In this document: positions 44,719-57,761 of the stretch, piece after piece | How positions within the stretch are numbered: position 1 is the first letter of the stretch | How the letters are laid out: every line of letters begins with the position of its first letter | Source of the DNA: Papiliotrema nemorosa | Lineage: Eukaryota; Basidiomycota; Tremellomycetes; Tremellales; Rhynchogastremaceae | Direction of reading: 5' to 3' | NCBI GenBank assembly: GCA_032158125.1 | Contig: JASKOT010000026.1 | Coordinates: 1 to 64,000, forward strand | Length of the DNA: 64,000 nt | Notes under the pieces: generated by a model | Told to the model about the DNA's origin: nothing | Databases searched by the model: none | Seen by the model: the letters and a program-made list of their open reading frames with translations, nothing else | Position numbers and translations under genes: made by a program

Positions 44719-45236
44719 GGTTAGTGATCATTCATGTGAGATGTAATGTGCAAAGGGTAGAAAGGATGGATGAAATGGTGAAGAGCAGTGATCGAGGTCG
44801 AGGTCATCGACCAGCCGATACTTTTCCGACGTGCAAGTTGAAACGGGATGGACGCGAAACATCAAGATGAGCACTACTACTCACAGTTTGATCTTCCTCC
44901 GTTTGCCAAACCATTCAAGGACAAGTTCGGGGTGCCATAGCTCGAACTCTGCCCAGGCGTGTACTGCGTCGGCCGTTCTCGAACTCTTGTCGGGTATGAC
45001 ATTTGATGCTGTGGTTGGTTTGGAATACAGAGGGTGAAAGGTATAATATTATTATTGACGAGGGGGGTGAGACGCGTAGTCGGGGGGGATCGAATAATTT
45101 TGACTCACTATCAATCCAGGAACGACCGGGAATCATCAGTCATCCAGCATGAAGCATCGTATTTCAAGACGAAAGCGAAAGGAAGTGAAAAGACTCGCAG
45201 CATATCCAGAGGGGAACCAATACAATCAGGCGCACC
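44719..45236. other. Divergent promoter region, SNF5 and RIB5
   Basis: About 520 bp between divergent starts. It includes an AT-rich stretch (TATAATATTATTATTG) near 45040, which could hold promoter elements for either gene. No conserved riboswitch-like structure is evident upstream of the riboflavin gene. Confidence 0.45.
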
Positions 45237-46028
45237 ATGTTCACAGGTCTCGTAAGTGGAGGGTGACTGGTCTCCCGGGCTCTCCTGATCCCAGATCGAG
45301 CACGTAGCGACAATCTCCAAGATTACTCCCACCACCGATGCGTCTGGATTCTACTTTCGCATATCCGATGCTCAGCCTATCCTGGAGGACTGTCATATAG
45401 GCGACAGCATATGTGTCAATGGTGCATGCTTGACAGTGACAGAGTTTGGTCAAGACTGGTTCGATGTAAATCTGGCTAATGAGACGTTGAGTCGGACAAA
45501 TCTTGGTCAGCTATCACTTGTAGCCTATAAAGCATTGCTGATGTACAGGGACGTTGAAAGAAGGTGGCAAGGTGAATTGCGAGAGAGCTATGGCGGGTCA
45601 CACTCGATTCGGAGGTCATATGGTCCAAGTGAGCCTCCTACATGTCGTTGACTGCAGCTGACCGTTAGGGGCACGTCGATACGACAGCGGCCATCCTGTC
45701 CAAGACACCGGACGGAGACTCGATCCGATACGTCTTTCAACTACCCGAATCATCCGCTTCGTACCTCCCGTATATAATAGAAAAGGGCTACATCACCATT
45801 GACGGAGCGTCGTTGACGATCACTCAGGTGGACGATAAAGACAGGACGTTTGGGATTATGCTCATCTCGCATTCGCAGACGAAATTGACCTTGACACATA
45901 AAGAGGTCGGAGAAGAGGTCAACATAGAGGTGGATTGTGTAGGCAAGTATGTGTTGGGCAGTCAGAGTAGGATAGAGGCCATTGTAGAGAGGGTCGTAGA
46001 ACGGCGTCTGAGGGAGAGGGGGTTGTAA
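45237..46028 (+). CDS. RIB5: Riboflavin synthase
   Basis: Riboflavin synthase converts two molecules of 6,7-dimethyl-8-ribityllumazine to riboflavin and a pyrimidine. Exon 1 is 15 nt of coding sequence (M-F-T-G-L, from 45237). A GTAAGT...CTGATCCCAG intron leads to IEHVATISKITP. The two lumazine-binding beta-barrel domains follow: FRISDAQPILEDCHIGDSIC, VNGACLTVTEFGQDWFDVNL, ANETLSRTNLG; then GTLKEGGKVNCERAMAGHTR, FGGHMVQGHVDTAA, YIIEKGYITIDGASLTITQV and FGIMLISHSQTKLTL. Both MFTG and GGH-x-VQGHVD signatures are present. The C-terminal helix (RIEAIVERVVERRLRERG) makes the trimer contact. About 215 residues, the usual length. Confidence 0.95.
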
Positions 46029-47493
46029 GTCTCAAGGCAGGTCGTTGCTGCCTCAGCCGGCGGTGTCTGTATGCATTTACATTACGAACACTGTACGTTG
46101 CCGTGACTTGGCCTCCACGACCTGCTGCGTCATGGGCTCACCTTGCCTTGCATGACGCAGGTAGATGACCACATCCTCGGTGACAATTTGACAAGGTTTC
46201 ATGGTTTCGCCTAGATGGTATAAACTCGAGACATGCAGAAAACAACTAGACTGGCACGTATCGGACCGGCTATCAGGTAGACCGATATGAACTTTTATGG
46301 ACGCCTTTTGAACGTGCCGTAGTACGTGTGACTAAGAACTGACAAATAACATGGGGGGTCGAGTGAGGATGGAGGTGTTGTTTGCAAGATTTGAATGGCT
46401 CGGCGATGCGGGATAGAGAGTTGAGATCTGAAGTTACCAGCTAGAGGGAGTATGCGTAGAGGTTCCAGACTGTTTTTGAATATTGCCTTGCATGTTGTCT
46501 TCTGCTCTTGCGCCTTGGGGGGATTATGTGACACTTTGCCAGTAAATGAATGGTGGCGTTCTCGGTCGGGGTCCAGTAATTGGAAGATGTTCTCTCACAC
46601 TTCGGACAATGCCCTCTGACAGGCAGGTCACGGTGAACCCCTTGCCCTTGGCTATATGGCTTACATACTCTGCCAGCGCGCCTCTCTCTGTCCTCAGCAC
46701 AGAGTCGAGTGGTCGGTTTTATCTGGATGGAGGGGTTGAAGGAGATATGCAACATATTCATTATTACTATATGGGCTAGGGACCATCATCATCGTCACCA
46801 TCCGTGCATCAGGCAGTCTTCTAGTCTTGTTCCTCGTCCATGGACTCGTCGATCTTCCATCATTACCATTGATTCATTCGAACTGTCGACAGCAGCCAAT
46901 CGCTCTATCCACTTTGCAGTATCGGTACCGAATAACAAGGTAGAAAGGGGAGACGAGGTAAAGATTATTATTTACCCCCCCAAGCCCGCTCCCTGAGAAT
47001 ATAACCTCTGCGCGTCGACGGATTCAGCGATTTTCGTGTGTACCCCCCCCCCCCCCCCCCCCCCTTGGCCATTAAAATTGATCCCCCCCCTCTCTCCGCT
47101 AATTGCCCATTAGCATCACTCACACTCGGATCGACGTCGACCACGATCATCCCATACACACTACATGTCCTCATAGTCCCTCACACATATCAATACCATA
47201 CCCATCCCATACGCCCAACGAGCAGTCGAAAAGGGTCCGAATTGTTCTGCGAGGGTACCTCGATCACTCGCAGTCGATTCGCTCGATTGCGTCTGCTAGC
47301 CACCTCTCGTGGTCTCTTGTCGACATTGTACACTCCACCAGGTCGCGTTCAACTCACCTCTTCTCAACGACTCTTTTTCTCCGAAAACCCATTGCATAGT
47401 CAAACGCGGAGACTCGGATAGTGCGCAAGACCAGAAGGGGTCCTCACCCTTTCGGTTCCATCTCAATTCCACATTACAACACCACCCCGCGCC
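46029..47493. other. Intergenic with C-tracts, OPT gene promoter
   Basis: About 1.46 kb between RIB5 and the OPT transporter. A 106-codon minus-strand frame at 46441-46761 does not look like a gene. The part next to the OPT gene has several C-runs, including a 22-C homopolymer at 47043, and then a C/T- and C/A-rich leader. It probably contains the OPT promoter. Confidence 0.5.
47043..47064. repeat. 22-base C homopolymer with flanking C-runs
   Basis: Twenty-two C in a row, flanked by C7 at about 46977 and C8 at about 47083, lie 430 bp upstream of the OPT start. Long C/G homopolymers are rare in fungal DNA and could form i-motif or G-quadruplex structures. The length may also be wrong because sequencing of such tracts is unreliable. 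Confidence 0.85.
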
Positions 47494-50400
47494 ATGTCCG
47501 ATCCCACCAACCTCGATCCTCACGCTGCAGTGACTACCTCGCCATCCACTGCATCCGTACCGGCATCGCGTCGACCCAGGACGGGAGCTCGGAGAAGACC
47601 AGCTACTGCGCGACTGGACACCACTGCTTCCAGTATAGGCGACCTACCCGATCAACAATTCTTCCCAGAAGGAGAGGACTTTGACGAAGATGAGGAGTTT
47701 GATGACGACGAGGAGGATGAGGATGTCTTTGCATTTGAAAGACCGGCTACGAGTGCTGTGCCCAGAGTAGCCTTTTCCGAGACGACAGCTTCACCCCCTG
47801 TCACGGGGCTACATCCGCCCACTACTGGCACCACCGCCTATACCGTCGAATCGGGATACACTGGTCAGAGTTCCAACGAGGCTGGACCAAGCGGTACATC
47901 AGGATTTGGATCACCCGTACCAGAGACCACGGGCAATATGGACGTAGGCGGACATATCCCTGAATTATACTACGACCGAGCCAACCCTCCTCCTTTCAGC
48001 GGGCGTGAAAATCTGAACAACTCGTCGTTTGCCTTTGTCAACAAGATGAACCAGGAACGTGCGGCAGCAAAGGGAAAGAACCGACCGCCCTCTGGACGAT
48101 CCTTGTTGAGTCGGTTACAGAGGAAGAGGATGGATACGGCCACGACCGAGTCTAGCGATCCAAACTTTACAACAGATGCGACTACTACCGATCTCACCAC
48201 GACAGACTATGACTCGAAAGCGGATTCAGACGCGGGGTCGTTCACCACCGAGCTCACGACCAGCGCTCGACCAGGTTTCAGCAAAAGAACCAAATCGTCC
48301 GCACCCTTGATTCCGGGTACGAGCAGTTCTAGGTCCGACTACTCGAGCGATCCGAGCAGCACGCCTCGACGAGGGATGAGTAGAGGGAGTTACGGGATGA
48401 CAGAGATCAGTGGAGATATGACCGTGCCCGACGGCAAAACCACTTGGGGAGATGGTATGGGTGGTATGATCAAGGAAGGCAGCGAGGGAGAGTCTTTGGG
48501 AGGGATGGATTACGATCTAGCAGAAGAAGACAGTCCCTTCCCAGAAGTCAGAGCTTCAGTTTCAAACATCGACGACCCAGACATGCCTGGTGAGTAGTAC
48601 CCAAGGTATCACGGCTAACTCATCAGCCCTGACGATCCGTTCATTCGTACTCGGAATGTTCCTGGCCATCCTGTGTACCGCTGCCAACACCTTTTTCTTC
48701 TTCCGAACTCCCTCCCCGTACATCTCTCCCTACGTCATTCAGGTCATCGCCTACCCTTTGGGCAAATTCGCTGCTTGGGCGGTACCCATTCGAACCTTCA
48801 CACTGCCAAAATGGCTGGGCGGTCGAGATTTCAGCTTCAACCCGGGGCCGTTCAACATTAAAGAGCACACTATCATTGGGGTCATGGCCAGTGTCGGTGT
48901 CGCTCCCGCTTACGGTCTCTATGCTGCGACTTCGTTGAAACTCTGGTATGGACGCGATATGGGACCGTGGTTTAGCGTTTGTTTTATCCTTTCCACCCAG
49001 ATCACCGGTTTTTCCTTTGCGGGATTATGTCGACGGTTCGTCGTTTGGCCAGCGTCAATGATATGGCCCACAGTCTTGGTCGTCGCTACCAACTTCAACA
49101 CCTTGCACGCAGACGATGAAGGCTTTACCGGGGGAATCACGAGATTCAGATTCTTGATCTATACCGGGATTGGTGCTTTCATTTGGTTCTTTGTGCCGGG
49201 TAAGTTTCTTTAGTCTTTAGCGCTGACAATCAGGCTTTCTCTTTACAGCCTTGTCATACTTTTCCTTCATTTGCTGGATCTGGCCAAAGAGTGGGATTGT
49301 CAATCAACTCTTTGGCGTGTCGACTGGTTTGGGATACAGTATGCTCACGTTTGACTGGACTCAAATCGCGTGGATCGGTCCTCCCTTGGTCACCCCTTGG
49401 TGGGCTGAAGTCAACTGGCTTTTTGGCTTTGCGGTCTTCTACTGGATCATCGTGCCCATTATGTACTACACCAATGTGCGTCGACTTTCTGCGTGAAGAC
49501 CCTTCGCTGATGTCAGACGTGGTACACTGCCTACATCCCCATCAACGTGGTCCAAGCGGCAGATCGTTTCGGCTCCTCATACGAGGTCTTCAACATCATC
49601 ACACCGGACGTCAGGCTCAACGAAACGGCATACGAAGCCTACAGTCCAGTCTACCTCTCGGCATCATTCAGCATGACGTTTATGCTGGCTTTCGCCCTAA
49701 CACTTGGTCTACTTGTGCATACTGCGCTGTATCACGGCCCGAGGATTTACCGTGCCGTATTGAATGTCAAGACGGAAGCCGATGACATTCACATGAAACT
49801 TATGCGACATTACCCCGAAGTCCCCGATTGGTGGTTTGCGCTCCTGTTCGTCCTCTGTTTCGCCGTAGGAGTCGTCGCCATCGAGGTGTTTGACACGGGT
49901 CTGCCAGTATGGGGATTCCTCATTTCGGTCATACTGCCATTCATATACACCATCCCCGCCGTGTTCATCTATGCCATGACTGCGCAGCAGGTTGGTATCA
50001 ACTTGTTGGGAGAGTTGATACCGGGATACATCTTTGCTGGGCAGCCTATTCCCGGAATGGTGAGTCACACTACAGCGACAAAGTGCTGACGTTAGATCTT
50101 CAAGACTTACGCTGTGCAGACTGTCCTGGAAGCCATCACATTTGTGCAAGATCAAAAGGTCGGACATTATATGAAAGTCCCACCGAGATCGCTCTTCATC
50201 GCTCAATTGGCTGCGGCGGTGGTATGCTCTTTCGTCCAAGTCGGTACCAAGGAGTTGCTCTTTGCTGCAGTGCCCGATATCTGCGGAGATCACCAGCGGA
50301 ACCAACTTACATGTGCCTCGGCCAAGGTGTTTTTCACCTCTTCTGTCATCTGGTACGCCGCAGATATTCGTGCCTGTGTGTTATGTCTAACAAACAGGGG

Positions 50401-50949
50401 TCTGATCGGTCCTCAGCGGTTATTCTCCAAGGGATACCTGTACCACCCCCAGGTCTACGCTCTCATCTTTGGCGCGCTCATCCCTATCCCCCTATGGCTT
50501 TGGGTCAGAAAATGGCCTCGGTCTATATTCCGAAACGTCAACATTCCCGTCATACTCAACGGTGGATCATTCATCCCTCCTGCTACTGGTATCAACTATT
50601 CTTCATTTTTCATCGTTGGTTTCATCTTCCAATTTTGGATTCGACGTAGACATTTCGCTTGGTGGTCCAAGGTCAGTCGAACGATCACCTGGGAAGGTGT
50701 GCTGACCTGTAGTATAATTACGTCTTGTCTGTGGCTTTGGACGTTGGGACCGCTCTCTCGGCATTGACAATTTTTTTGGTGCTAGACCTACCTGGAGCGA
50801 CTTTGAACTGGTGGGGTAATACCGTCTATACCAATAGTATGTCATGAGGGTTCTCTCTAGAAGCTGAGCTGATATTCTCAGCGGCGGATTGGAATGGGTC
50901 GTCATATCTTACCGCTCCAGAGACCGGATTTGGCCCAGACAAGTGGTAG
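47494..50949 (+). CDS. OPT-family oligopeptide/peptide transporter
   Basis: Proton-coupled importers of small peptides or metal-siderophore-type compounds. The first exon starts at 47494 (MSDPTNLDPHAAVTTS) and encodes about 365 residues of low-complexity N-terminus, with an acidic run (EDFDEDEEFDDDEEDED), Thr/Ser-rich segments, and no membrane span. After a GTGAGT intron the transporter begins (ALTIRSFVLGMFLAIL). OPT signatures follow: FSFNPGPFNIKEHTIIG, GGITRFRFL, FTALSYFSFICWIWPKSG, GLGYSMLTFDWTQIAWIG, SPVYLSASFSMTFMLAFA, MKLMRHYPEVPDWWF, and AGQPIPGMIFKTYAVQ. The last exon ends SSYLTAPETGFGPDKW. About seven exons. The family is certain and substrates unknown. The N-terminus is much longer than in characterised yeast OPT proteins. 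Confidence 0.92.
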
Positions 50950-52189
50950 TCGATCTCATAGGACATGGATATGCGTCAGAGGGGAAAGGTATTGATCGCG
51001 CTCCCCTCTCGAAGGGTATTCGATTTTCTTAATCACTGGTGTAATTGGCTTTTGCTCGTGGGTGTCTTAATTGGGGTATGTACGGAAGAACCTCAAGATA
51101 GCAGTGTATGCAGTATCGTATCATGCCCCATCAGCTACTAGCACGCAGCCTGCAGCCTACTGCCTGGGATTGCTTTCATCCTCGGCTACTTAAGCGATTG
51201 TGCGTGTCACGAAAGATCATCGGTATCGGATGGTCAGTAAATCGTCCTCATACGTGTAGCTGAGCGCGGATCAGCTATGAAATGCCAGTTTCTGTGATTG
51301 TTTTCATGGGAATATTGCCATTGACTTGGTCAAGTGGGGTCCCAGGCTCTGATCGCGCGCCCCATTTCAGCTAGACCTTACCAGTCTTGGTCAGAAAAGC
51401 AACCTTGCATAAGAACGATTCGAGTGATATGATGAGATGATATGACGAGAGCCACTTCCATACGAGGTGAGGAACTAGGAAAACCGCGAACCGCCTTCCG
51501 GTATCCGTCGGAATGCAAGCGCGATAACTTGGCGGAGAGTTCATTCACCATACAGAGAGCTTACTTGTATTTACGGCTTCCAGATCTCATTGTGGCGTGG
51601 CATGTCGTAAGTCTTTTCGTGGTAGGGAACAGAAAGACACAGCGCCCTCTAAACCCTTTATGTCAGGTGTCTCCTATGGAAAGGTTGGAATCGGGTCGGA
51701 AATCTGCTTCCGTATGCCAAGTATGGTCCCTGGACCATATTATTCCTGGAACGATGCGCTAGCCTGAAGACTGGTTTTATCGGCCCGATGGGTCCCTCCT
51801 TTCATCGTGATTTACCGTTGCCGTCAAATGCCTGTGTTACCGCTTGGATATGTGGGATCTCCAAGGGATTTATCCGTCGGTGCAGGGCGGTATGAAACCT
51901 ACCTCCTCAGTCTGCGGGACGAGGGAGAAGAGTCATGAGGGGCAAGACGAGAGGATGGTATAGACCGTGCAGCCAGGGGCATGGGAAATGTCACGAAGGA
52001 ATGAGGACCGTGTTTTGCCGTCATTTTCCTCGACACGATCTGGAAGTAATCTGGGGCTTCCTCAAGACCCATATATAACCCTTACCAGACCAATTCAAGT
52101 GGGACCCTCATCAGCCCCGCTGCCCCACGATTCTACCTACCCTTCGTTTCTGACCAGGCACCTAGAGCAGTACTTTGTCCTCGTGCGGC
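50950..52189. other. Intergenic between two transporters
   Basis: About 1.24 kb between the OPT and MFS genes, both plus strand. It should hold the MFS promoter. No open frame, tRNA or repeat in it is convincing. Confidence 0.5.
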
Positions 52190-54179
52190 ATGACGACTCA
52201 ATACGATGATGATAAAGGCTCTATTCGGCAGGTGGAGACTGATCTCGCCCAGTCCAAGGATATCGATAACAGCATTGATCGACATCTTCAAGTCGAGCTC
52301 CCCGCTTCACTCGTTGGATTGTCCGAGGCGGAACTCGCAGAAGTCGATAGGAGGGCTACGAAGAAGCTTGACATTTTGCTTATGCCCACCTTGGTCTCCC
52401 TTTACATTCTGTACGTGCGCCTCTGATCACGGAATATCAGGCGAGAAGGGGAATTTGCTCATGGTAGCAACTACCTTGATCGACAAAACATTGCGTCGGC
52501 AAAGATTGGAGGTATCGCCAAGGACCTCAACTTGTCCGCGACAGAGTACTCTACCGTCGTAGCTGTCCTTTTTGCCGGTTATGTCGGTTTCCAAATCCCT
52601 TCCAACATGATCGCCTCGAAGATCAAGTGGCCCGGTATCTGTATGTCCCCTTCATTACTCTTTTTCGTGAAGTCCACGCTGATAAAGGAGATATCTGTGT
52701 ATGGTGTGGTCTCTGGGGTATGGTCTCCGCCTTGACGGGAGCTGTGCACAATTATGCTGGACTTGCAGTCTGTCGAGCTGTCTTGGGTATCACAGAGGTG
52801 AGTCGTCTTTATGTCTTTGAAGCCTCCAGGATTTGCGCTCACTGCTAGGCGGCCTTCTTCCCCGGTGCCGTGTACCTCGTCTCTACCTTCTACCCTAAAC
52901 GAAAGATGGCTCTGCGAACGGCCATCCTGTACTCGGGCTCGCAAATCGGAGTGAGTGGCTATCCGTGTCATTGCCCCTGTGCACTTCTCACATCTTCCAC
53001 GCTCGAGCTGACGTTTCAGAACGCCTTTGGAGGTCTCTTTGCTCTTGCCATTCTCAAGCTGGATGGGGCGCATGGCCTTGAGGGTTGGAGATGGCTCTTT
53101 ATTGTGTAAGTACTACGATAAGTACCAGAAAAAATCGGACCCCTTCTCCCCCTCCCTCCTGTTTGCCACCCATGCCTTGGAGACCCTTCTCGATTGAGAT
53201 TGAGCTGACTTCAAGCGAGGGTATCATGACTGTCGGCCTGGCTATTATCTTCGCTACCTTTATCCCCAATACCCCACAGCGTATCCGATGGTTGACCCCT
53301 CAAGAAAAGGATCAATTGCTCTACGGACTCGAATGTGATCGAGGGACCAAGGACGCTTCCGATGAGACTACCCTCGGCCAAGGGCTGTGGATGGCCGTCT
53401 GCGATCCCAAGACCTGGTTGCTGTGCGGATGTCTCCAAATGAATTATGTGCGTCCTTCCCATTCGGCTGTTTTACGGCGCTGACGAGCAGATTGCGGCTA
53501 GTATCACCAACTTTTGTATGTTCGCTATCATCTGGAGGCTTAGATGGAATCACGGAGCTGATATTCAGTCCCTATCGTCGTTGCTGGTCTTGGATTCACT
53601 CGAACTATCACTCTGGCCATCACTGCTCCCCCATACTTGATCTGCTGTGCTGCGATCATGGTCAACGGGTGGCACTCTGACAAGAAGCGAGAGGTGAGTC
53701 CACGAGCCACCCATCGCGTCTCGGCTCTGACATTGTAGCGATACCTGCACATCATCTGCCCCTTCTTCATCACCATCCTCGGCAACGTCATCGCTCTCGC
53801 CACGACCAACACTGCCGCTCGATACTTTGCCATGTGCATTCTCCCTCCTTCCTTCTATTCTGCCTCGATTGTGATTCTCTCCTGGATCTCCAGTTCCATC
53901 ACTGGACCAGCCGTCAAGCGAGCCATCGTCTACGCCCTGATCAACTCGTTGTGTAACACTCCCAACATCTGGACTTCCTACTTGTACGGTAACAATGGAC
54001 CTCGATACATTCTTGGATTCTCGGTCGATCTTGCCGCTTCCGTCGGATTGGTGCTGTTCGGTACGGCCACTTATCTCTATTTGAAGCGACAGAACAGGCT
54101 TTTGGACGAGGGTAAGGATACCGGTAAACACGGTCCTTCGCAGGTTCAGATCGCTGCTGGGTTCAGGTACCAGCTCTAA
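52190..54179 (+). CDS. MFS transporter, anion:cation symporter (DAL5/TNA1-like)
   Basis: A 12-span major facilitator of the anion:cation symporter group, which imports organic anions such as allantoate, nicotinate or vitamins. The start at 52190 (MTTQYDDDKGSIRQVETD) opens a cytosolic N-terminus, then RRATKKLDILLMPTLVSLYI. The signature NYLDRQNIASAKIGGIAK follows in the next exon. Other group motifs are YVGFQIPSNMIASKIKWPG, CGLWGMVSALTGAVHNYAG, EAAFFPGAVYLVSTFYP, GSQIGNAFGGLFALAIL and EGWRWLFIVEGIMTV. The second half has ITNFFPIVVAGLGFTRTIT and NSLCNTPNIWTSYLYGNN. It ends with a hydrophilic tail. Eight or nine exons, about 500 residues. Substrate is unknown. Confidence 0.92.
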
Positions 54180-54668
54180 GCCGTGCTATGATGGTTTCGG
54201 TTTCATGCGCAGGCAGATGGGTGGTCACGATCGGTGATGGAGCGTAGATTCTTGTCATGGGAGAATATATAGCTGTTGCAAATGAATGCAACAAGTTGTT
54301 TTGATGACCTCAAGTCGATGCCGAAGAGGCCCTAGTCGTGTCAGATCATCCATCGCTTTTATGGGTTCAATCCCTTGCACTGCCCTGCGGTTCGCGACGA
54401 TTTGCATGGCTGGTATCATCTGGTATGATCTCCAGTGAATGACTGCCCGATGGACACTGGATGACAGCAAAGGCATCGACGACGCTCGACATGGATGAGC
54501 TGAAACATGGCTTTGTAGGAAAAAGCAGTGCCACACTCAGGCACGTCAATCTCAAACGCGTCCAAGAAGTCAATCACCACGTCCAGGTCGCACCATCGCC
54601 TCACCCACCCTTCATCTCACTTGATCACTGGTTGCTACTGGCCGGTTCGCTCAGATCTCACCTCGAAG
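54180..54668. other. Intergenic, alpha-actinin promoter
   Basis: About 490 bp between the MFS gene and alpha-actinin. An in-frame upstream ATG at 54528 would extend alpha-actinin by 47 residues. No other feature is recognised. Confidence 0.45.
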
Positions 54669-57472
54669 ATGGAAAGGAGAGGATCTCAGCATTCCAATGT
54701 CATCCTCACCCCTTCACATCCTACGCATGGACGGTCAAAGTCTCTCGGTGGGATTGGATTTGGACCGGGTGGAAGTGTCCCTATGAGTCCAGTGGGGAGT
54801 GGGAGTCCTATGCTCGGTGGAGGGGCGGAGCAGGAATGGGCAGATATCCAGGCTAGGTGGGTTTCGTCTGCATGGGTAGATTCCGTATAGTGTCGACTGA
54901 GCTGATGCTCAGGACATTTTGTCGATGGTGCGTTTTAGAATTACGGTATCTGTTGCTTGAGCTCGACTGAGGGTGCAGGCTCAATACAAAGCTGGAAAGC
55001 GAGGGATTGACACCTATGACGGACCTCGTCAAGGATTTCTCGGACGGTGTGAAGCTTATTCAGGTGAGTTTGACCTGAATGAGAGTGCAGAATTGATGGT
55101 AGTTGCTGGTATGTCATCGTCGCTTTGAGGATTCTGACAAGTGCAGGAGATCATGTCAGAGACCAATCTGGGTCGGTACAACAAGCGGCCTGTTCTTCGT
55201 GTGCAGAAAGCCGAGGTGGGTGATATCGAAGCGATAGAGAGGGAGAAGAATGGCTCATGATATAGAACGCTGCAAAGGCTCTCAACTTTATCCGCGAACG
55301 AGGTGTCAAACTCACCAATATCGGTCCGTCTGCTTGTTTGAGGGTCTGGTGTGTTCTGAAGCTGACATGCAGGACCGGAGGACATTGTCGATGGGAATTT
55401 GAAATTGATTCTAGGGATGATCTGGACGCTCATCTTACGCTTCACCATTGCCAGTATCACCGAAGAAGGGCTTTCTGCGAGGGATGGATTATTACTGTGG
55501 TGTCAACGCAAAACGAGGGGATACGAAGGTGTCGACGTCAAGGATTTCAAGAAGAGTTTCTCGGACGGTCTGGCTTTGTGCGTTGATCATGGCAGATTCG
55601 AGGGTAGACGATGGTTCTGATATCAGGTGTGCTCTGATACATCGACATCGACCTGATCTACTTGACTTTTACAAGCTCGACCTTTCGGATAAAAGAGCAA
55701 ACACGGAGAAAGCTTTCAAGGTTGCCGAGGAATTTCTCGGTATCCCCGTGAGTGGAACAAGGAAGTATTGACTGGTACTGACTGTCGAAGCGTCTGCTGG
55801 AGGTGAAAGACCTTTGTGATGTTGAAACGCCAGACGAGAGATCAGTCATGACATACGTTGCCGAGTTCTTCCACAAGTTCTCCTCTGAGGGTGAGGTGTC
55901 GATCCCGCCCACTAGTCATAGCTGATCTGTCAGACAAGGCAGAGACCGGGGCCAGACGGATCGAAAAGTTTGTCGAACTGTTGCAAGGTCTATGGTACGC
56001 TGCAGCTTTGCATCCAGCCTGGACATCCTAACATCCAGGACCAATCGGAATGATTTTGAACGCAGAATGGCCATCCTGCTCAACGACCTCGAGACGACGA
56101 GACGATCTTGGTCAACGGCTCCTACTGTCTCCTCCTACCGGGAAGCCAAATCGGTACTCGACTCGTTTGCAGAGTACAAAAAGACGGATAAACGAGAATG
56201 GGTCAAGGAGAGGAAAAGCCTTTTTGCATTGTACTCGAATATCCAGACAAAGATCAGAACGTACGCGCTGAAGGTTTGGGAGCCGAAAGAGGGTTTACGG
56301 CTGGAAGACCTGGAAGATCGGTGGGCGGGGTTCAAAGAGGCCGAGGCGTCGCGCAGTCGGGCCATCAATGCTCAGATGAGACAGTGAGTGATATAGAATG
56401 CGCTGTTGATATCAGTGTAAAGGAGACTCTGCGGAAGAGTTTTGCCAAAGCCGCCGAAGACTTGATGTCGAAGCTGCAGAGGGTGGAGCATTCTATCGGT
56501 GCTCTGAGGGGCTCGCTACAGGTGCGTCTCATGATTTGGATATTGGCCAACTTGCAGGACCAAAAGAAGACGCTACTTTCCCTTTCCGACTCGATACCTG
56601 CATTACGCAGTTTTCTCCAGAGGGACATTGCAGCTGTCAATGCTGCATGTATCGAAGCCAATGTGGAAGAGAACGACTATACCGTTCTGACGTTTGACGA
56701 TTTGGAGTATGAGCTAAAGCTCGCCGAAGCGGAGTTGCGGAAGAAGATTGCCTTTGTGGATAATCAGGTGCGAACCTCGTCGGGATGGTGTTGTGTGCTG
56801 ATGAGCAGATGGTCTCGGCGACACATACAAATATCACCCCGGCCAAGTTGGAGGAGTTTGAAGCGACTTTCAAGCACTTTGACAAGGATGAGACCAATGT
56901 CAGTGCACCTGTCGACGATGACGAATCGGGTACTGATGAGCAGACTCTACAGCTGTGGGAGATGCACTCGGCCCTGGCCAGTCTAGGCATAGTATATGCG
57001 GTGAGGCGAGATCACCTTTACCAGGATACAGACTCATGTGCAGGACATTGAGATTGAAGAGTTGTATGCGCAACTCGAGGCGGAATTCGGAGCAGTGACA
57101 TATGAAGCCTGGTTGGCTTTATTGGTGAGTCGATTCTTGTCTCAATTCAGCCTCCTGACATCAAGGTCGACATTACGAAGGACGACTCGTCTTCCGCCGA
57201 TCAGCTGCGCGATGCACTGAGAGGATTGGCAGGTGATAAGGTGAGTCTGCATAGTTCCCGACATCCCACCAGTCGGAGCTGATGTTCAGCCATATGTCAC
57301 TGATATCGACTTTGAACAAGCTAGACTACCCAAAGAGACGATAAGGTTCCTGCAAGAAGCCATGCCACAGGCCGTGACGAGCGAGACGACGGGTTATGAT
57401 TGTGAGTGAACAGCCGATCGTATAGCTTACCCGTCAGATCACACCTTCTTGGAGATGACTTTTGCACGATGA
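54669..57472 (+). CDS. AIN1: Alpha-actinin (actin crosslinker)
   Basis: Alpha-actinin bundles actin filaments, in yeasts mostly at the cytokinetic ring. The start at 54669 gives a Ser/Gly/Pro-rich leader ([17 protein letters not shown]). It joins to the first calponin-homology domain: [85 protein letters not shown]2 follows: [69 protein letters not shown] short helical spectrin-like rod follows ([36 protein letters not shown]). The C-terminus has EF-hand-like segments ([29 protein letters not shown]). About 16 exons, roughly 640 residues, with a short rod as in fission yeast Ain1. Cofilin is the next gene downstream. Confidence 0.92.
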
Positions 57473-57761
57473 TAACGGCCACAGCTGCTGCTTGAGCAAT
57501 TTAGGTTCCTCGATCGCAATTCTGCAGTGCATATATACATAGTCCGAGGTTGTATGTAGCGCTGCATGGTATAGGGTACAGTGAGCGAATCGGAAAGTGC
57601 CACATTGGGCAAACAACGCGAGCCCCTGACTGAACCTCGTCACAGCTCACACCGTCCCCCCCTTCCTCCCTCTGCTTCACTGTTGATCACCTCCCATTGT
57701 ATAGCCTATCCCTCTCGTTCTGCATATCCCTCTCAGGTCTTTATAGAGTCCATTTACAGCC

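Noticed and set aside
46441..46761. 106-codon minus-strand frame with a CPKC motif
   Set aside because: A single CxxC is not enough for a zinc finger; no splice or family support.
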